From Arion vulgaris (Eukaryota; Mollusca; Gastropoda; Stylommatophora; Arionidae), in the NCBI GenBank assembly GCA_020796225.1, contig CM036762.1, forward strand, positions 48,501,590-48,565,589: a stretch of DNA of 64,000 nt, written 5' to 3'. How positions within the stretch are numbered: the stretch's first letter is position 1; every line of letters starts with the position of its first letter. Under the pieces are notes generated by a model. That model did no database searches, had not been told where the DNA came from, and saw only the letters and a list, made by a program, of their open reading frames with translations. The translations under genes and the position numbers were made by a program. Below are positions 1 through 9,860 of the stretch, in pieces.

Positions 1-107
1 GTCATACATTAATATATGATATATATAGCATTTGATCATTCTCATTTTTAGCCTGTTTGTACTTTGTTTGGATGTCAGTAACTTTCTTAGAAAGATCTAT
101 ACATTGG

Positions 108-330
108 GAAAGTACCTGCTGCCTTGCAGGTCGGCTGGGGACATGCAAAGGCTGACAGAGAGCGAACCCAGTAAACGCTGGCTAAAACCGGACAGATCGT
201 CGAAGGGTAAGCACCAGAGCTCCAAATGATGCTGAAGATGTGACGAAACCCACCTATGCTAAGGCTGCATGAATCATATTTCCACATGAATGAGATTTAT
301 GGATAAATCTGGTACATCGGTCTGAACGGC
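108..330 (+). mobile_element. SINE-like repeat, body I, copy 1
   Basis: Reads from 'acctgctgccttgcaggtcg' to 'ctggtacatcggtc'. The same sequence recurs reversed at 55575-55775, 43908-44043 and in part at 23590-23720. The copy at 55575-55915 carries an extra head shared with SINE-D, so this copy is probably 5'-truncated. No coding function is seen; the small ORFs over it are incidental. Confidence 0.7.
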
Positions 331-468
331 GATCGCGAGAGGGAGATACGTTGGGAAAATAGTAGGACGTATTCCTGGGAGGTGCAATAGAACCTATTCA
401 TGGGAGAATTAGAAAGATCTTTTCTTGAGAAAAAGAGTAAACTGTATTCATAGGAGAAACAGTAGGAA

Positions 469-843
469 GTATTCATAGATACGATATAACAAAGTATTCA
501 TTGATACGATATAACAAAGTATTCATTGATACGATATAACAAAGTATTCATTGATACGATATAACAAAGTATTCATTGATACGATATAACATAGTATTCA
601 TTGATACGATATAACATAGTATTCATTGATACGATATAAGAAAGTATTCATTGATACGATATAACAAAGTATTCATTGATACGATATAACAAAGTATTCA
701 TTGATACGATATAACATAGTATTCATTGATACGATATAAGAAAGTATTCATTGATACGATATAACAAAGTATTCATAGATACGATATAAAAAAGTATTCA
801 TTGATACGATAATAGAAAGCATTCATAGATACGATATAACAAA
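469..843. repeat. 25-bp tandem array, 15 copies
   Basis: Unit 'gtattcattgatacgatat' followed by 'aacaaa', 25 bp, repeated 15 times (375 bp) with few changes (cattgat/catagat, aacaaa/aacata/aagaaa). Degenerate relatives such as 'gtattcataggaga' occur upstream from about 370, suggesting the array grew out of older, looser repeats. Confidence 0.95.
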
Positions 844-1205
844 TGTTTTATGGAGACAGCAATTCCATGTTCTCCTGGACTCATCAGAGACAGAAAGTCA
901 AGAATACAGCAAAACTAAAGGATACATAAGCACAGTAAATATTGTTCTTATGAATACACCAGAGCTTCTATGTATAGAAATGAAAAAAACTAAACTAACA
1001 CCATTGCATGCAACAACAACAAATAATCAATGAGATAACAGACAAAAACGGTAATAAACATATAAAAAAACAGCACACAAGAGAACAAAGCATAAAAAGC
1101 ATACTTTATTTGTGTATGAAAGCTCTATATAAACTACCAGATAAAAGGAGACGAACATAACAGAAACATTAAGCATGGACTACAGAAAACGCGATAAAGA
1201 AAAAC
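844..1205. other. A-rich DNA, no feature recognised
   Basis: AT-rich stretch with many short A runs. No ORF, RNA gene or repeat match elsewhere in the window was seen. Confidence 0.5.
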
Positions 1206-1213
1206 TGACAGAC

Positions 1214-1275
<62 letters not shown>
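1206..1275. repeat. (GA)n microsatellite
   Basis: Almost uninterrupted GA dinucleotides over about 65 bp, with one 'gaag' interruption. Confidence 0.95.
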
Positions 1276-1279
<4 letters not shown>

Positions 1280-1363
1280 AGAGCAACATAAACACATGAA
1301 AAATACCACTAATGAACTTCTAAAATACAGAACTTCTGTTCATATTTGAATATAATACAGATG

Positions 1364-1630
1364 GGTTGTGGGGGTAGTTTCGCTGTGGTTAAGCTGTTAA
1401 AGCTTTTGCCTTGCATTCCGAAGGTTGTAAGTTCAAATCCGGACCGCGATATTCTGTTCACGACTGTATTTTTTCCGGAAACTCATAGGATTGTTGCCGG
1501 AGCAACGGAGTATCTGCTTTGGCAATACTCTTGGCAAGTAGAGTGCCATTTCTGCGGAGAGGGACCGAGCCATATGGGGTAAAACCCGGTGCAATGGGGT
1601 CAATCCTTCGGCTTTAGACCTTTTTAATAG
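1364..1630 (+). mobile_element. SINE-A copy (tRNA-derived)
   Basis: Head resembles a tRNA: A-box-like 'tgtggttaagctgttaaag' and B-box-like 'gttcaaatccgg' about 50 bp downstream. The body has the family landmarks 'tctgttcacga', 'ggaccgagccatatggggt' and the 3' end 'caatccttcggctt'. Pol III transcription is inferred from the boxes. Older and more diverged than the copy at 4511-4764. Confidence 0.85.
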
Positions 1631-1687
1631 AGATGAAGAAATAAAACATTCTTAATCGCTTCTTCTGTTCACGATACCGCCATCGTT

Positions 1688-2145
1688 CAGATCATATGAG
1701 ACTGGTATTATATTCTTCAACTATCTCTAGTCATGCACTTAGTTTTCTGTAGAACACAAACTGGACAATCAGCTTCAGATCATATGAGACTTGTATTATA
1801 TTCTTCAACGATCTCTGGTCATGCACTTAGTTTTCTGTAGAACACAAACTGGACAATCAGCTTCAGATCATATGAGACTTGTATTATATTCTTCAACGAT
1901 CTCTGGTCATGCACTTAGTTTTCTGTAGACCACAAACTGGACAATCAGCTTTAGTTCATATGAAACTTGTATTATATTCTTCAACGATCTCTGGTCATGC
2001 ACTTAGTTTTCTGTAGACCACAAACTGGACAATCAGCTTTAGATCATATGAGACTTGTATTATATTCTTCAACGATCTCTGGTCATGCACTTAGTTTACT
2101 GTAGACCACAAACTGGACAATCAGCTTCAGATCATCTGAAACTAA
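1688..2145. repeat. 88-bp tandem array, about 5.2 copies
   Basis: Units begin at 1688, 1776, 1864, 1952, 2040 and 2128 (partial), exactly 88 bp apart, each starting 'cagatcatatgagact' and containing 'ctctggtcatgcacttag'. Copies differ by few substitutions, so expansion or homogenisation is recent. The array lies shortly downstream of SINE-A. Confidence 0.95.
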
Positions 2146-2463
2146 ACATGAAATCAGTTGACCATAACAAATTGTAACTGTGGTGGTCAGTCGAAATCGT
2201 TAAAAGAGCAAAGTAAACGAGACTGGCTATTCAAACGTATCAATTTCTCAGGAAGAAATAATTCGATGGATACACTCATCCCCCCACTCCCGTTCCCTAC
2301 TCCCATCACTGAAGTATGCCTTAGCATGAAATCAATGCTGGATTGACAGAAACGAGGAAAAGAGCTGCTATCAGACTTTTTTCCTACAAGAAAAATGTAG
2401 TTTTACGTTTTCTTTTTTGTTTACTCTGTTTTATTATTGTTCCTTATTACATTGTCTTTGTTA

Positions 2464-2565
2464 AGAGATATGTGTATACTACAAGTAAAACTTCTTGTAT
2501 GTAATGATTTGTTTAGAGATTTGTGTATACTACAAGTAAAACTTCTTGTATGTAATGATTTGAAA
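2464..2565. repeat. 51-bp direct duplication
   Basis: Two near-identical units starting 'agagat..gtgtatactac' at 2464 and 2515. Two short ORFs, one per strand, cross it and look incidental. Confidence 0.85.
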
Positions 2566-2694
2566 TATGTATGTCTACGTGATGTGAGTATGCGCGCTCG
2601 CGTATGTGTGTGTTGTGTGTGTGGGTTCAAGCCTCCTACCTACCGAATGCTTTATTTATGCAGAGAGTATATGTATGTATGTATCCGAATATTA

Positions 2695-3375
2695 GTTTGA
2701 ATATTAACAAGACAGAAGTGATGATCATTTCAAAAAAGCAGATTTTGCCAGAATGCAACATCACAGTAAATGGGACTGAGCTTAAGACAAGTGCAGCGAT
2801 TTAAATACCTCAGAGTCCTTGTAACATCAGATGCCGATCAGAAATAAACAGCAGAATAGGACAAGCGAAAACATCGTTCCTGAAAATGAGAAGCATTATC
2901 TACAAGTCCTTGTCAATCCCGATCAGAATGCGAGTTATTCAGTGCTACATAGAACCAATACTGACATACGGATGCGAGTCATGGACAATGAACAAACAGA
3001 TTGAAAAATATCATTAGGCCACAGAGATGTGGTTTTACAGAAGAATTATGAGAATCCCATGGACTGCTATAACGACTAATGTGGAGGTGTTGAATGAGAT
3101 CAAGACACGGAGAAAGCTTATCATCAATAAAAGAAAGAGGCAGTCATCGTTTTTCGGGCATGGGAAGAGGAGGGAGGTTTATAACATATTGTGACAACCG
3201 GTAAAATCGAGGGTAGAAGAGACAGAGGAAGACACAGAGAGACAATTTGGGATAGATTAACTTCATGGCACGGTAGATCGTCAACATGTTGATAGCAAAC
3301 ACCAACGACAGAGATTTGTGGAGATCCATGATCACCTACACCAGCCGACACGGCACCTGGTGATGATTATGATGA
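2695..3375 (+). mobile_element. LINE fragment: C-terminal part of reverse transcriptase ORF, degenerate
   Basis: Conceptual translation with frame changes gives LINE RT C-terminal landmarks: 'NINKTEVMIISKK' with 'ITVNGTELK' (thumb side), then 'FLKMRSIIYKS', 'MRVIQCYIEPILTYGCESW', 'RRIMRIPWTA', and a basic tail 'GRRDRGRHRE' ending 'DLWRSMITYASRH'. It ends in a TGATGA-rich tail at 3360-3380. There are internal stops (for example at about 2803 and 2845) and at least one frameshift, so it is dead. The last 160 bp recur at 26256-26420. Probably an RTE/CR1-like clade member, but the clade is not fixed. Confidence 0.85.
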
Positions 3376-3395
3376 TGATATATCCGAACGCCTGA

Positions 3396-3605
3396 TGTGG
3401 CTGTAGTGACCTATTAAAGAGTAGCAATCCTTGCCACAGTTGCTTCAGATACATCCGGTGAATGGAGCTGGTGTGGAAGATAGTATCTCTGCCTTATAAG
3501 CTCTCATTTGCCTCGATACGCGGTGGGCTTTCTCTTACCTTCTTGAGCCATCCCTCACTGCGGCACGTCATTTCAGCATGTCTCTGCTCAGCTACTTCCA
3601 ATTAT
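3396..3605 (-). mobile_element. LINE 3' fragment with zinc-knuckle tail, copy 1
   Basis: On the minus strand it matches the C-terminal LINE fragment at 3800-4110, including the reverse complements of 'gccacagttgct' and 'ggagctggtgtgg'. Degraded, with no open frame. Two related copies in tandem (3396 and 3800) may be separate insertions into one region. Confidence 0.65.
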
Positions 3606-3799
3606 CTTTGTTTATGTTGAACAATGTTAAATCACACTTGCAGGTATCCAGGTAGTAATAGGAGCCCTTGCTTTCTACTAGCAGTTGCGAGTTGGCCATA
3701 TAGGATGTCTTTTGTAATCAAATAACATCGCTCAAGAGGTTCGCTGTTATTTATCTTCAACTTTTCTTATAATTATCACTATTTTCTGCATCATAATTG

Positions 3800-4110
3800 A
3801 CTTCTTTGTCTCAGGAGACAATAGGTATTGCGTCACGTAGTATGTTCTGCGCTGAATCACAACGTTTCTTGTGGCTGCAATGGCCTATTCTGGAGTTGCA
3901 ATCCATGCCACAGTTGCTGCAAGTAAAACTGGAGACTGGAGCTGATACATAGGATGTTCTCTCTGCTCTCTGCGCTCTCTTTTGCCTCCACATGTGATGT
4001 TGTTTTTCTTCTTTTTTTTTGAGCCGCCCCTCTCTGCCGCTCGCCATGCTTGCCTGTCTTTGGCCAGCCGCTCCCAGTGTTCTGTGTCTATTTTCTGCAT
4101 ATTTGTTGAA
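3800..4110 (-). mobile_element. LINE ORF C-terminus with C-x2-C...H-x4-C finger, copy 2
   Basis: The minus-strand frames read 'DTEHWERLAKDRQAWRAA', the typical LINE motif before the end of the ORF, then a lysine/arginine-rich linker and 'CSNCGMDCNSRIGHCSHKKRC', a single CCHC-type finger known at the C-terminus of several invertebrate non-LTR ORFs. The two halves are in different frames, so the copy is broken. Related copies lie at 3396-3605 and 44630-44850. Confidence 0.8.
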
Positions 4111-4493
4111 TAAATAAGATGACACGGTGTAACTCTGTCGAACTTATTGGCCGATGTTGTACCAGTCTGATATTTCATTTTCTACTGCCATATCTGCTTG
4201 TTGATCGTTATAGAGTGTTTTACTGTATAACTAAGAAAACAGATTTGCATCAAATTCAAGAAGAAATTGACAAATCATGTAGGTACTTACGTAAGTATTT
4301 ATAAAAAATATATGAGCAAACATGTATGTAAGAAAATATGAATGGCTGTAGACTTCTATGTATTACGTACGTATGTATGGTTGCACGTAGTTGTATATGT
4401 TATTGTACATAACTTGATCTAGTAGGAACTATCCTTAGGCCTTCATCATTTGATAGCTTGTCCTGAGCAGAACATTGCCATCTTACCTATTGA
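4111..4493. other. No feature recognised
   Basis: AT-rich DNA with 'gtatgtatg'-like short repeats near 4320-4390. Nothing else stands out. Confidence 0.5.
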
Positions 4494-4510
4494 TATTATC
4501 GATATCATTT

Positions 4511-4764
4511 GGGGGTCTCTGTGGCTAAGTGGTTAAGCCCTTTTGAGTCAAAGGTCGCAGGTTCGAATACGAACCGCACCGTTCTGTTCACGAGTGCAGT
4601 TTTTTCAGAGACCCCTAGGATTTTTGCTGGAGTTACAGAATTAATGCTTTGTGCAGTACTCTCGGCAGGTGGCGTGCCATATCTGCGGAGAGGGACCGAG
4701 CCATATGGGGTGAAACCCTGTACAATGAAGTCAATCCTTCGGCTTAAAAACCCTTTAAACCCTT
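4511..4764 (+). mobile_element. SINE-A copy with 17-bp target-site duplication
   Basis: tRNA-like head 'gggggtctctgtggctaagt' with A box 'tggctaagtgg' and B box 'ggttcgaatac', then the body and the 3' end 'caatccttcggctt'. Flanked by an exact direct repeat 'tattatcgatatcattt' at 4494-4510 and 4765-4781. Best-preserved SINE-A here and a good family reference. The 119-aa ORF across it is incidental. Confidence 0.95.
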
Positions 4765-5220
4765 TATTATCGATATCATTTTCGTGTCCCATTTTCACAA
4801 CAAATTCACATTGTTGCCGTTTTGTTGCCTTTCTATCAATAGTTTTCCATGTCAGGCTAAACTTTTAACTCTCCTTACACATTCATCTCATGTGGACGTC
4901 CAGACATTCATTCTTGCTCCACTGTCCATCAGAAAACTGGCATGACTAATAACCTTACTATTATACGACATGCATAACCAAATCCTGGAAAAACCTGGCC
5001 AGCAATGGCGGAATGCGGGAGGGCCATTCAGAGTCAGAACTGTTTGATTCTGAACACGACTTTTCTAGCGCATTTTCGCCATGTTTGGTGGGATATTTTC
5101 CGGTTTCGTTTGTCGAGCTACTGAGTTAGTGCTTGAGCAACGCTGTGAGCTATGAATGTTACATGGAATGCTTTTTGCTATGTCAACCGTGCGTTTGTTG
5201 TGTATTAGTGTGTATTCAGA

Positions 5221-5340
5221 AAATGGCGGACAGCGGTTATGACGAACAAGCTCGTATGCAGTTATATTGCGGGTGCAGAAAGCTGGATTTTGTCATGATT
5301 GATGTTCCCTTCGACAAGAATTGCATTCAAGTGATGAACA
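5221..5340 (+). other. Possible short coding exon (unproven)
   Basis: Short open frame starting 'MADSGYDEQARMQLYCG' with a favourable start context (gaaaATGgcg) outside any recognised repeat. It also reads in frame from an upstream ATG at 5133. I do not recognise the protein, see no clear splice-site pair, and it stops at 5358. Local base composition (about 4980-5300) is less AT-rich than the neighbours. Could be a first exon or chance. Confidence 0.15.
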
Positions 5341-5670
5341 GTTTTGTGTTGCTACATTAGCAACGGCCATATGCATTTTATGCGGAGCATGTTTCTTTTT
5401 GTGGCGGTATGCGGCTGTTTCATTCTGGAATTAGTTCACACAGGAAATATTTCACAGTTGTTAGCATTTCGTATGATTTTCATTGGCACAGGAACGGAGC
5501 AATTATTGGTTGACCCGTTGCAGTGAAGTTGGAATCGTACTTATGAACTATGAACCAAATCCACCTCCATCTTCGTATTTTGATGATTGTCTCAAATGAT
5601 GCACAGTTGGTTCGTTTTAAAAGCTCTTAATTTGCTATTTTATTTAGTCAGAATATTTGCAGGATTCTTC
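5341..5670. other. No feature recognised
   Basis: Non-repetitive DNA between the weak exon candidate and the TTAA MITE. The short ORFs at 5344-5526 and 5587-5808 have no recognisable product; the second runs into the MITE. Confidence 0.4.
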
Positions 5671-5674
5671 TTAA

Positions 5675-5811
5675 CTCTTAGTGGACAAAGCGCCACGCTA
5701 AGTTCGTTTGAAGTGGACGCGTTTTTACATTCCGCCCTGCTAAGTGGCGTTTGGTTATCAAAACGTGAAAGCGCTTGTAAAAACGTGACTTTTGCCCTGG
5801 TCCACTAAGAG
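5675..5811. mobile_element. 137-bp MITE with TTAA duplication, copy 1
   Basis: Terminal inverted repeat 'ctcttagtggac' at both ends, flanked by TTAA at 5671-5674 and 5812-5815. Internal segments 'gcgccac' and 'aacgtgacttttgccctgg' recur, inverted, in the copy at 12417-12549. The TTAA target suggests mobilisation by a piggyBac- or Kolobok-type transposase (inference). Confidence 0.9.
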
Positions 5812-5828
5812 TTAAACATTTATTTTGG

Positions 5829-6075
5829 AATGCCTCCTGCTTGTGTACGATGCTGTGTGTCTGCCAGTCTAACAGTCCATCCGAATTTCTCTCTCACTCT
5901 CATAGCAGAGCTGTTCCGCCTCTGCAGCCGTCATGCCCATATCATCAGTTACATCTTGAATCCATCTTCGTTTTGGTCTTTCTCTTCTCTTCTTTGCCGA
6001 GATGCCTCCTTCCACAATAGTTTTTTCTACCTGTACTTTTATCGTGCTCTACTTCCTTTTCATTTCTTTTATTGA
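5829..6075 (-). mobile_element. LINE 3' fragment, RPRRRW-type C-terminus
   Basis: The minus strand encodes a degraded version of the protein tail at 6577-6828: 'EKTIVEGGISAKKRRE' then 'RRWIQDVTDDMGMTAAEA'. The two copies face opposite ways about 500 bp apart. Frameshifted near its end. Confidence 0.8.
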
Positions 6076-6430
6076 GCTAGTGGTGTGCTATATATCACTA
6101 ACTATTCCTTAACACGTCTCTTAGCAACAAAAGTGGACGCATATATTTATAATTAAATATACAGACATATAAGTATAGCTGTGCACTTAATATACACGTA
6201 AGACATACCGCTGGTTATAATTTATTTAGAATACTTTGACGTCAACGATGCCACTCAGTCTGTGACAAGTGACAAGTATTGAGTGAGTGCAGATGTATAT
6301 ATATTTGTCCTGTGATAGATTAGAGACATCGATTTTTTGTCATCTTGTCAATTTGATGGGAAAATCGCCTTGTTACAGTCGCACAGCTCGTTAGAGTTTT
6401 GCACATTTTCTTAATTCCATCTCTGTCTGT
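6076..6430. other. No feature recognised
   Basis: AT-rich spacer between two oppositely oriented copies of the same LINE tail. Contains 'gtgacaagtgacaagta' and nothing identifiable. Confidence 0.5.
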
Positions 6431-6539
6431 TGGGAGGTCGAAGGGTCTATCTATCTATATTTATGTTTATTTATGCCCGTGTTTATGTTTTATTTATGTC
6501 TTTCTATATGTCTTGGACAGAGAAGAGAACAAATAGATC

Positions 6540-6832
6540 TATCTAGAAAGAACTCAAAATCAAAGAAAACTGGCTTATGCCACAAATAAGAAAGAGAAAA
6601 TTGAGATATTTTGGACATATAAAAAGACATGAAGGGCTGGAGAAGACCATCATGGAAGGAGGTATACCGGCAAAGAGAAGAAGAGGAAGACCACGAAGAA
6701 GATGGATTCAGGATGTAACTGATGGTTTCAACATGACGGCTGCAAAGGCAGGATATCTGGCCTATGAGAGAGAGAAATTCTGGAGGACTGTTGGGGTGAC
6801 AAAGTTCTGCTCACATCAAGCTATTTGATGTT
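6540..6832 (+). mobile_element. LINE 3' fragment encoding an open C-terminal tail
   Basis: Reads 'KENWLMPQIRKRKLRYFGHI', 'RRRGRPRRRWIQDVTDG' and 'FNMTAAKAGYLAYEREKFWR' with no stop until 6826. This is the basic C-terminal region common at the end of RTE/jockey-like non-LTR ORFs, after the RT domain. RT itself is missing, so this is a 5'-truncated copy; the 83-aa ORF is not a gene of its own. Confidence 0.85.
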
Positions 6833-7260
6833 GATGATATGTCTGTCTTCCTGTCTGATTGTATTTGAGCCTGTCTGTATGCTATTTGTATTACTTTCCT
6901 TTCTGTCTTTTTATATGTATATATATGTCTGTCTTTCTGTCTGATTATAATTCAGTCTGACTGACTTTACGTTATTTTTCTTTCTTTCTTTTCTGTTTTT
7001 CTATCTGTATATATGTCTTTTAGTCTGTTAGTCTATCTGCCAATCTGTTTTAATACAAGACTATCTATGTATGTTTTTGTGTGTGTGTGTGTAGACGTTT
7101 GGTTATATGTATACGTGTAATTTGGTGAGTGTCTAATTGTGTATGAGCGCATATGCAGTTCTGTGTGAGGGTGCGTGTTGATGTGTGTTTTTGTATGTTC
7201 GTGTGTATGTCGTTTTATGTCTTTGCTTGTGTGTGAGTGAGTGTGCAGGGAAAAAGAAGT
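6833..7260. repeat. TCTGT/TGTG-rich low-complexity tract
   Basis: Degenerate 'tctgtctttctatatgtctg' repeats (6840-7080), then a short (GT)n near 7078-7094 and irregular 'gtgtgtgagtg' runs. No coding potential. Confidence 0.75.
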
Positions 7261-7489
7261 GAAAAGTATACATAAGGAAGAACAGCAGAAGAAATCAAAG
7301 ATTCAATGATATAGCTCAAGTGCTCGATAGAGACTAGAATTCAGTGAAGAGTATCAATTGTAGCCTAACGGGTCTATAAGAGGAAAGAAGGTTTTAGTGA
7401 AAGGAATAATTTGTAATTCGCAACATTTAGTCCGTTCTTTGTTATCCAAGAAAAGTCAGGAATTTAGGTATACTCCTTGTGCTAGTTAT

Positions 7490-7875
7490 TTTTCCTCTTT
7501 GCGTTCGTTCTTTACGACCAATTTTAATCAGTCTTTGTGATATGTTTGATCTTTGATCTTTACCAAGAACGTGTAAACGTTGCATATTGGTTTGGTAGGC
7601 CCTAAACGCATAGACTTCTACACGTTTAAGACACGTGCATCCTATTTCAGCCAACCATCACTTTTTGTGATATGTTTGATCTTTACCAAGAACGTGTATA
7701 CGTTGCACATTGGTTTGGTAGGCCCCTAAATGAATAGACTCGTACACATTTAGGACACGTGCATCCGATTTCAGCCAAATCTCCTTAGTCGCCTCTTACG
7801 ACATGTGTGGCAGGTAACAGTGGTTCTACTCTTTACACCCCAAATAAAGGGCCCTGGTAACCACTCGGGCGCTTC
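7490..7875 (-). mobile_element. SINE-D copy with duplicated middle
   Basis: Minus-strand order is head (complement of 'taccactcggg' at 7858-7870), body, and tail ending in the complement of 'tttgcgttcgttctttacga'. The part around 'aagaacgtgta.acgttgca' occurs twice (about 7562 and 7685), a partial dimer. Other copies are at 34250-34515, 21868-21990 and 56408-56668. Confidence 0.85.
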
Positions 7876-7884
7876 TGCTAGTAT

Positions 7885-7968
7885 TAGATTTGGTAAGTGG
7901 GTCCACATTATCATCCAGTACTATATTTGTTTTAAAGGATCTATAAAATCGTTCAGTATTATATGTGT
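7885..7968. repeat. Minisatellite, left part, split by the Kolobok-like element
   Basis: Units like 'aagtgggtccacatta' followed by 'cagtactat'. The same unit continues on the far side at 9416-9545, showing the transposon landed inside the array. Confidence 0.75.
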
Positions 7969-7972
7969 TTAA

Positions 7973-9411
7973 GGACAGACGGCACCCCTAAACAGAAATA
8001 TTGATCATTGAGGTTGTGTTTATGATTCTAAATGATCAACTTGATGTTAAAACTCGGGGAAAAAATTTCAAAAATCCAAGCATGTATATTCTATGAAAAA
8101 AATTTAATATAGAGGGGATTTTAAGGGAAAATGCCCAAAAAGTGACCTTGCAAAATACAGGATGATTTATGTTCTATTCAGGTTAGCACTATAGAACTTT
8201 CAGATGTTATTGTAAATCGGCATATCTTGAACTGGTAGCAAAATATTTATAAAGTATAATAAAATGAGTTTTTCTGAATTTTTTAATGCAAATCCAGATT
8301 TTTGACTCAAAAATATGGGGTAGGAGATATTCTTTTGCACGAGACACAAAAACTGTTCAATGAATTCTTATTAAAGTGGTAGGGGATGATCAAATATGCA
8401 TAAGAAAGAAGTATGCAAATTTATACAGCAATCCTTTGAGTAGTTTTTGAAAAAACGTGTACTTAGTGACATACATTTATGGAAAATAACAATTTTGAGA
8501 AAAAGCCAAAAACTAACATATTTTCAATTATTGACCAAATTAATTTACTTTAAGATCCCCAGGAGCATACAAACTTGCCTCAGCCCATGCTTTAGATGCT
8601 AATGCTAATTGTTTTACATCTTTCTATCTTTTTGTGTCTAAATTCTGTATTAGCAAGGAAGATATGTGGTTTTTATAGATGACAGCAAAATACTGAAAAT
8701 AATGTTTTCCAAAAGAAAAGTTAAACTAAAACAAAAGTTTCATATCGGCACAATTTCATATTATTAACTACAATATTGGCATCATTGACAGTTATTTTTA
8801 AGCTCCTCCTCAAAGTAAATGAGATCTTAGGACACCAAGTCCATATAAGATTATGGAAAGATTCATTAGCATTGTGAGAACCACCATGAATATATTTTGT
8901 CAACGAAGTCGCAAGATATCTTGACAAATACTTGCATTATGTTGCCAAAAATAAAATTAGGCAGTTTGTTCTCAATCAACTAAAACTTTATCTTTAGGGC
9001 ACAAGCTACTCAGCCTATTGCAGTTCTCATGGTTATCTTTGTGATGTTTAAATATGGCTCAAATACTATTTATCAAACCAATGGGCTCTAGTTTCCCAGA
9101 ATTTTTCATACAAGCTCATCATAATCACGCTCCATAAGTTTAATGATGCTATTAGTTAATCTATCTGCACTACCATATTACTATAAACACTTTGCCACCA
9201 TCTGTTGAAGCAAAGTTATGATATTTCCTATATAATTAGCTAAAAGAACATATACATGCCTAGTTAAAAAATGTAATTAAAATACAAAACTACATATTTT
9301 TTTCAAACTAAAGATAGATTCTTGTTCGAAATTGGATGTATTACCTAAAATATAAAAAACTCAAATTTCATTTTTAAGAAAAATCGTTAAATATAGGGGT
9401 GCGGTCTGTCC
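7973..9411 (-). mobile_element. Kolobok-like DNA transposon remnant (TTAA target)
   Basis: Ends form an inverted repeat, 'ggacagacggcacccctaaa' at 7973 against 'ggacagaccgcacccctata' read inward from 9411 (18 of 20 match), each bordered by TTAA (7969-7972, 9412-9415). The minus strand near 9100-8720 keeps transposase-like pieces: 'AIFKHHKDNHENCNRLSSLC' and, in another frame, 'KYIHGGSHNANESFHNLIW' with 'WTWCPK'. These recall the 'HG.(T/S)QNANES...W...PK' signature of a Mutator-like/Kolobok transposase family with TTAA targets (from memory). Many stops; only 68 aa remain open. At 1.44 kb it is shorter than an autonomous element. The rest of the interior is AT-rich with no other feature. Confidence 0.7.
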
Positions 9412-9415
9412 TTAA

Positions 9416-9545
9416 GTGGATTTACACTTTTGTCAGTATTCTATTTTTATAATGTGGATCTTAACTGTCTGTGAGTACCAGATTATGATAAGTGGGTCCA
9501 CATTGATTGTCAGTACTAGATTTTGAAAAGTGGGTCAACACTTTC
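9416..9545. repeat. Minisatellite, right part
   Basis: About three degenerate units of 'gtcagtacta.att..a.aagtgg' and 'gtccaca', continuing the array at 7885-7968. Confidence 0.75.
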
Positions 9546-9664
9546 TGAGATAATATGCCAGTCAACATCATTTGGATACAATGCTCGTTAGAATATAAAG
9601 GTGATCTCCCTATTAAGGAACGATGCACGTATGGACTTGTCCAGTATGGGAGAATGTCAATTGG

Positions 9665-9860
9665 ATGAACTGATATGATATGTTATGATATATTATGTTA
9701 TGCGATCGACGTCATGGCTCATTGGGCATTCCTATTCGTGCTTTGTCCTCCGCTGCAGCAGCCATCCCAAAGTCCATTTGTTCACCGTACCCATGAGAAG
9801 CTGATTGCTATATCTTCTTTTCTACCACGAAGACAACACTGTATTGCATGTCCGAACTGA
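9665..9860 (-). mobile_element. RNase-H-type LINE 3' end, (ATAAC)n-tailed family, copy 1
   Basis: The minus strand reads like 34516-34690: 'CLRGRKE' then 'LLMGTVNKWTLGWLLQRRT', ending with 'gatcgcataacataata'. This is the extreme C-terminus of an RNase-H-bearing LINE ORF, here degraded. Copies at 12608-12735 and 34516-34690. Confidence 0.75.

Noticed and set aside
469..843. Regularly spaced 25-bp repeats considered as a CRISPR array
   Set aside because: Units are directly adjacent with no unique spacers; it is a plain tandem array in a eukaryotic-type sequence.
4509..4868. 119-aa ORF beginning 'MGVSVAKWLSPFESKVAG'
   Set aside because: Translation of a SINE-A copy with defined duplications; the same frame appears in other copies only in pieces.
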